From Prosopocoilus inquinatus (Eukaryota > Arthropoda > Insecta > Coleoptera > Lucanidae), in NCBI GenBank assembly GCA_036172665.1, contig CM069876.1, forward strand, positions 48,453,001 to 48,517,000: DNA of 64,000 nucleotides, given 5' to 3'. Position numbers and translations under genes: made by a program. Each line of letters opens with the position of its first letter. The stretch's first letter is position 1. This document shows, in pieces, positions 44,821 to 54,989 of the stretch. The notes under the pieces are model-generated. The model made no database searches. It was given only the letters and a program-made list of their open reading frames with translations, and was not told where the DNA came from.

Positions 44821-45739
44821 CGATCGGGTCGGTTTATAACTTAACAACAAAAAAAAGGGCGAATGAAAAAAAAAAATAAACCAAGACGACGTCAGGCAGA
44901 AGAGTGTAAAATAAAAGTCAAAGGGCTGAGAAGTTTTTGGTAAATAAAAAAAGATTCGACGCTATAAAATATCTCGTCCTGGACTCATCCACAGCGTTTT
45001 TTTCCCTCTCTCACTCTCTCTTTCTCTCTCTCTCTCTTAGGTTAGTAAATGTAACGCTGATAAATAAATAATACATAGAAATGACTTTCAACGAAAGATT
45101 TTATTACAGACACTTGTTTTTATTGTCGTTACCGTTTACATGCGACAGCACAGGCACAAGACAAGGCAAGTCTCCACGTAAGCGAGTTTATCCCACCGCT
45201 GCCACCAATCACATTTTTCTGCTGTTCTATTTCAAGTTTTATTTTGCCTAAGGTTTATTAATAAAAATGAGAAGCTTTATACTCGCAGAAGCTTAACGAT
45301 CTGTAGTAAGTATATTAATTACCGCAGAGATTGGTTTCAATGAATTTACAAGATTGTGTCGGCCAGAGTCATATGTATACATAAAATGATACAGATTATT
45401 ACATCACGATGTTATTATAACGGTACTAATATGGATATCGGTCAATCACTATGGTTTTTAAGCAATTATCTCGAAGGTGAATGGAAATTGAAATAAAAAT
45501 ACCTGTACACAGTCGTAATTGCTGATTTTATTATTTATTGAGTCCCTCGTGGAATTACCTCACTCACCACTCACTCCCCCAACTTCATCATCCATTCACT
45601 ATTTTATTTCTATGAATTATTTTTTCTTCTTGCAGAGAAAAAAAAATATTGTATCTATACGAAATTTCGGGACGCCGTATTAAGTAAGTCGTATCGTTCC
45701 ATATCTCTTTTTTCGGAAAAATTTACTTATTTGAAAATA
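44821..45739. other. Unique region with (CT)n
   Basis: A (CT)n tract is at about 45005-45040. Nothing else recognisable: AT-rich, with short frames only. Confidence 0.35.
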
Positions 45740-47485
45740 AAAATCGTGTTACGCCAGCACCATCTGTGTTAATTTCGGACAACTTCAATTTTCTTGGCGG
45801 GAAATACGAAACAAATTTCGGTGTATTGTTTCCATCTATGTTTTAATTACAATCCGCTGGATGAGGAGTGTCGATCGTCTCTTGTTTTCTGTTCGAACAA
45901 TTCATTTCTTTGTTATTGTTCTTGTTGGCGCCATCTATTGTAAATTCTGTCCTAACTACGGTTTTCGGAGCGAAATGTAAAAAACAAATGACTTCCAATA
46001 AGATATTAAAATTAAAAAAAGTTAACAAACCTTTCCTGTGTTACATCAACGCCATCTACACTGATTTTGTGTAATTACATTGTTTTGGTGGAAAATATGA
46101 ATTTGTAATAATTTTTTTTGCAATAAAACTAAATTTAAACTTAAATTTTAACTCTTTTCAATTATCACTTCAGAATTTCGTCGTTGCTTGGCGCCATCTA
46201 TGTTTAAATAATGTCGAACTATATTTTTTCAGGGGGCGAAATTTAATACTGAACGCTTTTTAATTAGATATTAAAAAAAAATTAATAATACCTAAACCTT
46301 TTCTGTGTCAACGCCAACGCCATCTAAATTGTTTTCGTGAAACTACAATTTTTTTGGCGGAAAATACGAAAGTGTTATCATTTATTATTTATTTGATTAT
46401 TTTCGTAAACTTTTTTTGCGATAAAACTAAATTTAAACTTTTCAGTTTTAGGCTCCGTTATAAAAAAAAATTACTTAGATATGAAAAAAATAGTAAACCG
46501 GAATTGTGCTACGCCAACGCCATCTCTCGTTAATTTTGTACAACTGCAATTTTCGGGCGAAAGTTGTAAGATTATCGTTTTTTATTTTCATTTATATTTA
46601 GATCATCTGTTTTTGATCGATCGTCTTTTGTTTTTTTTGTTTGTTGGATGACTTCAGAATTTCATTACCGCTTGGCTCCATCTATGTAAATATTGTCCAA
46701 CAACTACACTTTTTTCGGGGGGACGAAGTTTAAAACAATTTTTTTATATTTATCTCATTTGTACCCAGACTTAAACAGCAAGCAAGTACGTCAATTGTTT
46801 ATTGTTTTTCTACTTTTTTTACAAATTAACTTCAGTAAAATATTTCTGAAGTTGTTAATTGTTTATTTTATTTTTTTTTACAAATTAATTTCAGTTTTAG
46901 AAACTGTTTTTAAAAGATCGACAATTTTTTTTTCACATTTTTACTAAAATACCCTAGCGCCATCTATAATAATTTTGTCCAACTACACTTGTTCGGCGGG
47001 AAATACGAAACTGTTTTTTTTTCTTGTATTTATATTTCATTTATATGCACTTTAATCATCTCTCGCTGGAAGACAAACGTTCGCCTTCACTTGTTTTCTG
47101 TTCGGAAAATTTGGAACTTCGTAGCCGTTTGACCCCCCCCCCCTCCCCCCCCCGTCTGTGTGACTTTTTCGAGTAACTTTTCCAGCACGAAATCTGAAAA
47201 GATTCTTTTTTTAATTACATCTTTTGGCAGCCTTTGGAAACCATCACACATGATTATCGGATTAGAAATATAAATAAATAAATAAACCGAAATTGAGTTA
47301 CGCCAGCGCCATCTACATAAATTTTGTCCGGCTGCAATTTTAATTAATACGAAATTATTTTTCACGTTTACTCTTGGGGGTTTATATTTCAATCATTCAC
47401 CGCAGGAATGGGGCAAGAAACGTCAATCTTCTCTCTCTCTCACTCCCTTTTTTCTTCTCGCTCTTTGAATTCTGTAGTTAGTTGC
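45740..47485. repeat. Diverged GGCGCCATCTATG satellite, outer part
   Basis: CGCCATCT or close variants recur near 45929, 46050, 46192, 46317, 46517, 46676, 46958 and 47307, each followed 20-30 bp later by ACTACAATTTTTT and GGCGGGAAATACGAAA-like words. Spacing is irregular (120-350 bp). Between units GATCGATCGTCTTTTG (46612-46630) belongs to the ACAAAAGACGATCG family. This looks like the eroded flank of the regular array that follows. Confidence 0.8.
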
Positions 47486-48790
47486 TTTCTGGCGCCATCT
47501 ATGTAAATTTGTTCGAACCAGAATTATTTTTTCGGCGGGAAATTTGAAACTATTCACTTTTTAATAACGAACGTACTGTTAAGCCCCGAGGAACGTCAAT
47601 CTTCTCTCTTTTTTTTAGTTCGGTAAATAAATCTCGTACGTACTTGCGTTCCGACGCCATCTATGTAAATTTGGTCGAACTAGAATTACTTTTTCAGCGG
47701 GAAATTTGAAATTATTCACATTTTAATAACGAACATACTGTTAAGCCCCGAGGAACGTCAATCTTCTCTCTTTTTTTTAGTTCGGTAAATACATTCTGTA
47801 TGTACTTGCGTTTCGGCGCCATCTATGTAAATTTGGTCGAACTAGAATTAATTTTTCAACGGGAAATTTTAAATTATTCACTTTTTAATAACGAACGTAC
47901 TGTTAAGCCAGGAGAAGCGTCAATCTTCTTTCTTTTTTTCTAGTTTGGTAAATAAATTCCGTACGTACTTGCGTTCCGGCGCCATCTATGTAAATTTGGT
48001 CGAACTAGAATTACTTTTTCAGCGGGAAATTTGAAATTATTCACTTTTTAATAACGAACGTACTGTTAAGCCAGGAGAAGCGTCAATCTTCTTTCTTTCT
48101 TTCTAGTTTGGTAAATAAATTCCCTACGTACTTGCGTTCCGGCGCCATCTATGTAAATTTGGTCGAACCAGAATTACTTTTTCAGCGGGAAATTTTAAAT
48201 TATTCACTTTTTAATAACGAACGTACTGTTAAGCCAGGAGAAGCGTCAATCTTCTTTCTTTTTTTCTAGTTTGGTAAATAAATTCCGTACGTACTTGCGT
48301 TCCGGCGCCATCTATGTAAATTTGGTCGAACTAGAATTACTTTTTCAGCGGGAAATTTGAAATTATTCACTTTTTAATAACGAACGTACTGTTAAGCCAG
48401 GAGAAGCGTCAATCTTCTTTCTTTTTTTCTAGTTTGGTAAATAAATTCCGTACGTACTTGCGTTCCGGCGCCATCTATGTAAATTTGGTCGAACTAGAAT
48501 TACTTTTTCAGCGGGAAATTTTAAATCTTCACTTTTTAATAACGAACGTACTGTTAAGCCAGGAGAAGCGTCAATCTTCTTTCTTTCTTTCTAATTTGGT
48601 AAATAAATCCTGTACGTACTTGCGTTCCGGCGCCATCTATTTGTAAATTTGGGCGAACTAGAATCATTTTTTCACCGACGGAATTTGAAATTATTCATTT
48701 TTGTTTTAATAACGAACGTACCGTCAAGGACTGACGTGATGAGAGACGTAGATTTTCGGCGCGCCATCTATGCAAGTTTTGTCGTACTAT
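47486..48790. repeat. 162-163-bp satellite with GGCGCCATCTATG, homogeneous core
   Basis: CGCCATCTATG is at 47493, 47655, 47817, 47980, 48143, 48306, 48469 and 48631 (spacings 162-163), then 48772. Units share TACTTGCGTTCCGGCGCC, GGTCGAACTAGAATTACTTT, CAGCGGGAAATTTGAAATTA, TTTTTAATAACGAACGTACT and GCGTCAATCTTCTTTC. Adjacent units differ at only a few positions, so homogenisation is recent. Confidence 0.95.
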
Positions 48791-49531
48791 ATTGTTTTTT
48801 TCAGCGCGAAATTTGAAATCAATTTTCTTTATTAAGTTAAAATAACGAACGCTTGAGATGTTCGTAAGTTAAACGGACAAATTACTCTCGCCACCAATTT
48901 GAGCCGTGGCTCCAACCTGCCTCCAGAAGTAATTATCACCATCATCATCATTATCATCATCACCCAGACCAAAAGAGGTCAAAAAACAAAGGCAAGCACC
49001 TGCATTTTTTTTTTTTTGGTGAGTGTTTACAAAATGCAACGACGGAGCCGTTGCTAAATTTCGATGATGGTAAATAATTACTCTTCGGACGGACTATTTG
49101 GTAGACCAGACGAGTGCAACAGATGTTTTTTTTTTTTTTCTAACAAATTTGCAGATGTTTGTGTTTCGAAGCCGAACAAACAGGTTGCCCCCACAGACAT
49201 CTGCTTGCATAAGTGGAAGAAGCCTAAACGTCGCTAATTTGATTTAATCGCGAGGATAGATTTTTTTTGCAGATAAATGCATAATTCATGGCTTCGAATT
49301 TACGAGGAAATATCGTCCGGCGACTTATTTGAACCGGGCCAATTAAAACAAGGAAATTGAATAAATAATAAACATACCTACATCATACAGGCTGTATGTA
49401 AAATTTGTAGTAACGAAAACCGACTTATAAATTCATTTTATGCAGCTCATAGATAACGTACATAACTTATTTTTACCCACCTAATAAATAGCTTAAGTAC
49501 ATCAATAAATTTAGACGTTCAATATTTCGAT
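48791..49531. other. Unique region; candidate island at 49.18-49.35 kb
   Basis: A short (ATC)n is at about 48937-48962 and T runs at 49005 and 49125. The part 49180-49350 is balanced and unique, with GCTTGCATAAGTGG, AATTTGATTTAATCGCGAGG and ATAAATGCATAATTCATGGC, words that resemble homeodomain/POU sites. No gene was seen. Confidence 0.3.
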
Positions 49532-49625
49532 GAATAGATAAAATAGCGACATCTTACGATCGCTTTTTGACCTGACATTGCAGTACAGAGGCTGCTCGAG
49601 GTTTTCACTGCAATCAAAAACGATT
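49532..49625 (+). repeat. Dispersed repeat D1, copy 2
   Basis: AAATAGCGACATCTTACGATCG is approximated twice in the window; here it continues with TTTTTGACCTGACATTGCAG, TACAGAGGCTGCTCGAGG and TTTTCACTGCAATCAAAAAC. It matches both ends of 16281-16445 but lacks that copy's internal ~75 bp. Confidence 0.75.
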
Positions 49626-50543
49626 TGCACAAAAAAATTTTTTTTTTTTAAAACGTTCAATATTTCGTTTCAACGGATATGTGACCACATGGATTACACA
49701 CAATTATTGCCTACATTCTTTCAATTTCAATATTTTATCTTATCATCATATACGATAACAGTTTAGGACGAAGACTTCATCTGAACAACACTGAATTATT
49801 TCTCTGATTTTTTTTTTAACTACGAAACATTGTAGATTACAGCACTCCAGCTTTATTACGAATACTTTCCACAAATCGGTTTCCATGATTTACGACGCCG
49901 TTTCTCCCGGTTACAAATTAATTTTCGCAAAAAAGTGGCACTTTATTACGCCCACTGATTTACTACGTTGTGCTCGCCTGCTCGCGAATGCAAATAAATC
50001 GTATGCGGAGCGTTTTTCTCGCGAAAACTGGGGCGCACAGAATGTGTAATTTATGGCGAGCAGTTAACGCCTTGTGCAGGTCCAGGTTAGGTCAGGACGG
50101 ACGTCATTCCGGCGTTCCGACGCCCTAACTGGGTCAGTGGGTCGCGCACCCTCTCGCAACGGCACGGGCCCGGGCCGTCTGACCCAGGTCAAGATCACAA
50201 CCTACCCTCACGTATACATACACACAAGCCCCTACTACACCACCGCCCCTCTAATGCGTCGCCCCGGGGAACCCCCTGTATTGTAATTCTGTTGATGGAA
50301 CTGGGAGAGGAATTAACAAAGGATCTTGTACTTAAGAGCAAATTGAAATTCGTAATTTACGAGCGAGGTTATCTCTAAAGCTTTTGAGGCGTAGGGTGTG
50401 AACAAATTCAATTTAACCCTTTCACTTTGGGCAAATTCGCCCTGGCCATTTTCCTTTCTTTCTAACCTATTAATGTTCATGTAGGCTACGAATTTATTAT
50501 TTATTACATCTATTTTTGTTTAACCCTTAGAATTAAATTTGGC
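49626..50543. other. Unique region; CpG-rich candidate island at 49.85-50.29 kb
   Basis: The part 49850-50290 has TTCCATGATTTACGACGCCG, CTTTATTACGCCCAC, GCGAATGCAAATAAATCG (octamer-like ATGCAAAT), GTAATTTATGGCG and a GC-rich block with GGGCCCGGGCC and a dispersed CAGTGGGTC motif. It is among the strongest enhancer-like islands in the window by word content. No frame is convincing. Confidence 0.4.
50127..50146 (+). promoter_or_regulatory. Dispersed motif ACTGGGTCAGTGGGTCGC, copy 7
   Basis: AACTGGGTCAGTGGGTCGCG shares GGGTCAGTGGGTC with copy 1. A CTGACCCAGGTCA lies about 40 bp downstream as a partial inverted copy. Confidence 0.4.
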
Positions 50544-50660
50544 TACAGGGTGATTCGCAATAAGTATCCGACCGGGTCAAGGGCGGGGCTTATTTGCTAA
50601 CGCCACGCAAGTACGAAATTGAGAAAAAAAAAACTGTTTATTTATGCCACGCCAAATAGA
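50543..50660 (+). mobile_element. Left end of an ACAGGGTGATTCG element (partner end not found)
   Basis: CTACAGGGTGATTCGCAATA followed by AGTATCC matches the left ends at 19157 and 24904. I cannot find its inverted partner with confidence downstream. It may be a truncated copy, or its right end may have decayed. Confidence 0.5.
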
Positions 50661-50959
50661 ATTATATTGTTACGAATTTACGTGCGTTAAATTGATTTTA
50701 TAGACATTCTATATAACTAACGAATTAATTTATTATTTGAAACGCGACGCCAATTTATTTAAGAAGACAAAATAATTTGTTTAAACGTAAGTCGGGCGAT
50801 CGATTGTTGACGACTTCAATGCGAACCGAAGTCGAACTCCCCAGGTCGATCGCTTAAATATCCGGGCTGGCGAAGTTTCCAGACGGGACACACCATGTGC
50901 CGAATTTTCTTCGCTCAGAAAATTCCACCGCGTGAGTCAGACAGATGTATTTACACCGA

Positions 50960-51930
50960 AGCGGCGAGATTTTTTAACGCGCCAGGCCCTGACGTATGCA
51001 AGACTAGTTCGTCACGTATTAGATCATCACAATAGTTTGAAAATCAGGTACAAAAAGTAACAAACATTTGAAGGTGGTAGTTTAGGGGAGAAATCTGTGA
51101 AGCGTAATTAAAAGCGTAGTAGATATTCGGGCGACAGACCCGGGAGCACCAAGCGAAGGGGCGCCAATTTTTATTGGATGATATCGCGTTTTAAGATTGA
51201 CTGTCTATCGAATTTTCTTTGCCCAGAAAATTCCGCCATACGAACCTAACAGATGTATGTTCGTCGAAACGCCGAGTCTTCTGACGCGTCGGGCTCCAAC
51301 GCATGCAGGACTAATTCGTCGTGCATTAGATCATCATAATATCATAGTTTGAAAACCACGTACAAAAAGTATGAAACATTTGGGGGTAGTAGTTTAGGGG
51401 AGAGTTAGGCGTAATTAAAAGTGTTGCCGTTATACATCGTATAGTCAGCGGCGCATCACGGAGGGGCGTCAATTAGTACTGTATGATAGCATTTTATCTG
51501 TTTTATTGAAAAAAATAAATAAATTTAATTGATTTTGTTGAATTAATGATGAGATGAAAGGTCTCAGCGCGTGGAGGTCGAAATTCGTGAACCAGACGGA
51601 TGTATGTTCGCCGAAGCGCCGAGACTTCTGACGCGTCGGGCTCTTACGCATGCAAGACTAATTCGTCACGCATTAGATCATCACAATATCATACATAGTT
51701 TGAAAACCAGGTACAAAAAGTATGAAACATTTAAGGGTAGTAATTTAGGGGAGAGTTCTGTTAGGCGTAATTAAGAGTGTCTTCGTTATACATCGTATAA
51801 TCAGCGCCGCAGTACGGGTGGGGCGGAGAGGGCGGCGGCCCCTGAAACATCAAACGGAGGGGCGTCAATTTGTATTGTATGAGAGCGTGTTTTATATGTT
51901 TTATTAAATTTTTTTTTTTTTTATTGATTT
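50960..51930. repeat. ~305-347-bp tandem repeat, three copies
   Basis: ACGCATGCAAGACTAATTCG-like words occur near 50993, 51299 and 51647. Each is followed by TTAGATCATCACAATA, AGTTTGAAAACCAGGTACAA, AAAGTATGAAACATT and GTAGTTTAGGGGAGAG, with GGGGCGTCAATTTGTATTG further on. The third copy contains an insertion with GGTGGGGCGGAGAGGGCGG. Confidence 0.85.
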
Positions 51931-53330
51931 TGTCGAATTATGATGAGATGAAAGGTCTCGGCGAGTGGAGGTCGAAAATCGTGTCGGTTCGATTTTTCGA
52001 TGCAAGAAGGCGATGCAATAATTGAAATTGATCGTATCCAGGATAAACCCGCGTTGTCTCATATCAAATGAAAGGTCTCGACGAGCGGTGGTCGAAAATC
52101 GTACAGATTCGATTTTTTTGATCCAAGATAGCAGTTTATAGGCCGAAAACGTCGTTTTCGTAGCGTTTTTTTCGCGTTCTGAGGCCGTTTAGGGACTGAA
52201 AAAAACGCGAGCTTACTTCGCATGAGGCAGTACGCTTCGTCGCAGCACATCAGATGAAACGTCTCGACGAGTGAAGGTCGAAAATCTTGTCGGTTCGATT
52301 TCTCGATGTAAAGTAGCAGTATGAGGCCGGTGGATTATTAGAAGGGCAGAAGACGTAAGTTCTTTTTTTTTTTGAAATCTTGCTTGGCAACGGTTAGTAC
52401 CTTCGTCGCATATCAGATGAAACGTCTCGACGAGTGGAGGCCGGAAATCGTGCCAGTTGGATTTTTTGATCCAAGGTATCAGGATAAGGCCGGTGGAATA
52501 TTAAAAGGGACGAAGACGTACGTTTTTTTTAAATCCGGATATGCGCGCGTTCGCATCCAGAATTCGATGCAACGATCGGATTCCTTGCAATTTTTTATTT
52601 ATTTGAGAGTGACAGTTTCGCGCTAAGTAAGGGCCGTACAGGGGTCGAAAAAAATCGCGAGTTTGGTTCGTTGAGTATCAGATCAGATGAAATGTCTCGA
52701 CGAGTGGAGGTCGAAAATCGTGCCCATTCGATTTTTCGACCCAAAATAGAAACATAAGGCCGGTGGATTATTAAAAGGGCCGGAAACGTAATTTTTTTTT
52801 TGAAATCCGGATCTGCGCGCGTTCGTATCCAGAATCCGATGCAATTATTGGATTCCTTGGAATTTTCTACTCACATGAAGTTGGCAGTTTCGCTTTCTGA
52901 GGCCGTTTAGGGGTCGAAAAAAATTCGCGAGTTTGCTTCACGTCTGTCAATATGCTTCGTTACGTATCAGATGAAATGTCTCGACGAGTGGAGGTCGAAA
53001 ATCGGTTTTTCGTTCTAAAATATAAACATAAGGCCGGTGGGTTATTAAAAGGGCCGAAGATCTACGTTTTTCCTTTTAATCCGGATCTGTGCGCGTTCGC
53101 ATCCAGAATTCGATGCAACCATCAAATTCCTGGGCATTTTTTGCTCGTATGACAGTGACAGTTTCGCGTTTTGACATTATTTAGGGGTCGAAAAAAATTC
53201 GCGTGTTTGCTTCGCGTCGGTCGCATATCAGATGAAACGTCTCGACGAGTGGAAAAGCCGAAAATCGGGTCGATATAAGCCCGGTGGATTATTTAAAGGG
53301 CCGAAGACGTACTTTTTTTTTTTAATTCGG
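51931..53330. repeat. ~270-bp tandem repeat with GTCTCGACGAGTGGAGGTCG
   Basis: GTCTCGACGAGTGGAGGTCG or variants recur near 51955, 52076, 52261, 52425, 52696, 52978 and 53239. Full units also contain AAGGCCGGTGGATTATTAAA, AGGGCCGAAGACGTA, ATCCGGATCTGCGCGCGTTC and GCATCCAGAATTCGATGCAA. The first three intervals are 121, 185 and 164 bp, i.e. partial units; later ones are 262-282 bp. Confidence 0.88.
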
Positions 53331-54667
53331 ATCTGCGCACGTTCGCATCTAGAATTCGTTTTTCTGTTTTCTTTTTTTTTTTGTTTTTTTTTTGAGGGGT
53401 AGGGCTTGAATGCGAATTGGATATTTGCTCCTCGGCACACTTACTAAAATGAACCGCTTTTCTAATTGTGGTTATCATACTCGGTATATAAGATACATGT
53501 AACAAAAATTAAACTGGGTCAAGGGCCGGACCCTGAGGAACACCCGAGGGCAATTTTCGAGCAGCACCTAAGAGTATGGTGGAAAATAAGTTCAAGTTGA
53601 ATAAACATACTAAGCAAGCCAAGCAAATAAAATGTGATCGCAGAGAGGTTTTCATGCAAGAAAACTCATTTTTTTTTTAATTTTCAAAATATTGTAAGTA
53701 CACAGAATATTATTTTTTTCCCATAATTTGTAGTTTTTCTAGAACCCATCTTCAGTACAGTACACATGTATAATAAGAGTGTTTTGGTAAATGGTCCAGT
53801 CTGATACTTTTCAACTGCGCGAAAAAAAAAAACATATTTGCAATAACGTCAACAAACGAAAGGAGGGATTCTTTTTTTTGTTTCAAGTGTAAGCAAAAAT
53901 AATAAAGTTCTGCGCCGGCCACACCAGATCACCTTGACGCCGCAATTGCGGAAACTTACAATTCAGACTTCTTTTTTAATTCAACTCTGGTTACGACATA
54001 AAGAGCGAAGTGTCTCCAAACGGGTTTCAAACGACCCACGCACTCACGTAAACGGATGAAATAACGCGTAAAAAAAAATGATAGTGCGCTTTTTTCTTCT
54101 TTGCGAAAGACATAAATTTCGAAACGTTCTGTGCCAAACCGGTTGGGTGTCTGGGTAAATCACGAAAACCAGTAGTCGTCATCGTTTGGTCGAACACAAA
54201 CGAGGATTCTAGCAAAATGAGTTCGATTTGTCTTCTTATAAAAAAAAAATAAAAAGTATAATAGAATGTATAATCAGTACTGATCACCACAGCAAAAAAG
54301 ATGGCCAACAATAAACACCGACAAGATTTTAGCTCATAAAGGGGAGGAGACATTACTTTTGATACTGATTGTACATTTTAGCACTAATGGCAGTGGAGAT
54401 TTTTTTTTTGTTAAATACAACAGCATAATCGAATTTAACTAACAAACAGAAAATATATAATTTAGAAGGTGTAACAAAAATTGAAGAAAGATCAACAACA
54501 ACGAGAGCACAAAAATACTACAAGAAAATATATTTTCAATTTCTTGCACGCTTTAAAAAAAGATACTGCTTCTTTTAAATACACTTTTTACAACACAAAC
54601 AATTGACTTAGTTAAAAAGAATAATAACATGCACATAAATATGACGTATAAAAATATTTGGCATTGC
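53331..54667. other. AT-rich region with a LINE remnant
   Basis: A T-run and G-rich segment lie at 53370-53400. The only recognisable content is the reverse-transcriptase-like motif on the minus strand at 53510-53600, listed separately. The rest is AT-rich without genes. Confidence 0.35.
53509..53602 (-). pseudogene. Degenerate non-LTR reverse transcriptase fragment (GVPQG motif)
   Basis: Reading the minus strand in one frame gives LPSGVPQGPALDPV followed at once by a stop. The S-G-V-P-Q-G-x-x-L-x-P pattern is the core of the conserved region that precedes the YADD domain in non-LTR (LINE) reverse transcriptases; the usual residue after GVPQG is S and after L is G, so two positions have changed. 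The frame stays open upstream for about 16 residues without clear similarity. No flanking RT blocks such as YADD are visible, so this would be a short dead fragment. A chance match cannot be fully excluded. Confidence 0.4.
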
Positions 54668-54989
54668 TTATACAGGTTGTGTCACTGGAATTTGAAAAAG
54701 TGCGGAGAGGCAAGACAGAAATGGCTATGCGCAAGTGTATGTCTAAAGTGGTGTTGCCAGCTCACTCATTGTTTTAGATTCATTCCCCCCAAATTTTGAG
54801 TTTCGTGAAAAAGTGGAAAATCTAGTAGGTTTAGTATTAGACTTTTTTTAAAACAAATACACTATGTTGTAGTATTTCAAGGTCTCACTACTAAAAAATA
54901 ACCAAATTCTGTGAATTCGATGGCTAATTAAAAATAAAAGTGTTAAAAAAAGGTGCCAGTCCCCGGCATTGTCAGAAACTGACAAAATC

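Noticed and set aside
47486..48790. CRISPR array
   Set aside because: Units are 162-163 bp and similar over their whole length; there are no short identical repeats separated by unique spacers, and the DNA is eukaryotic in character.
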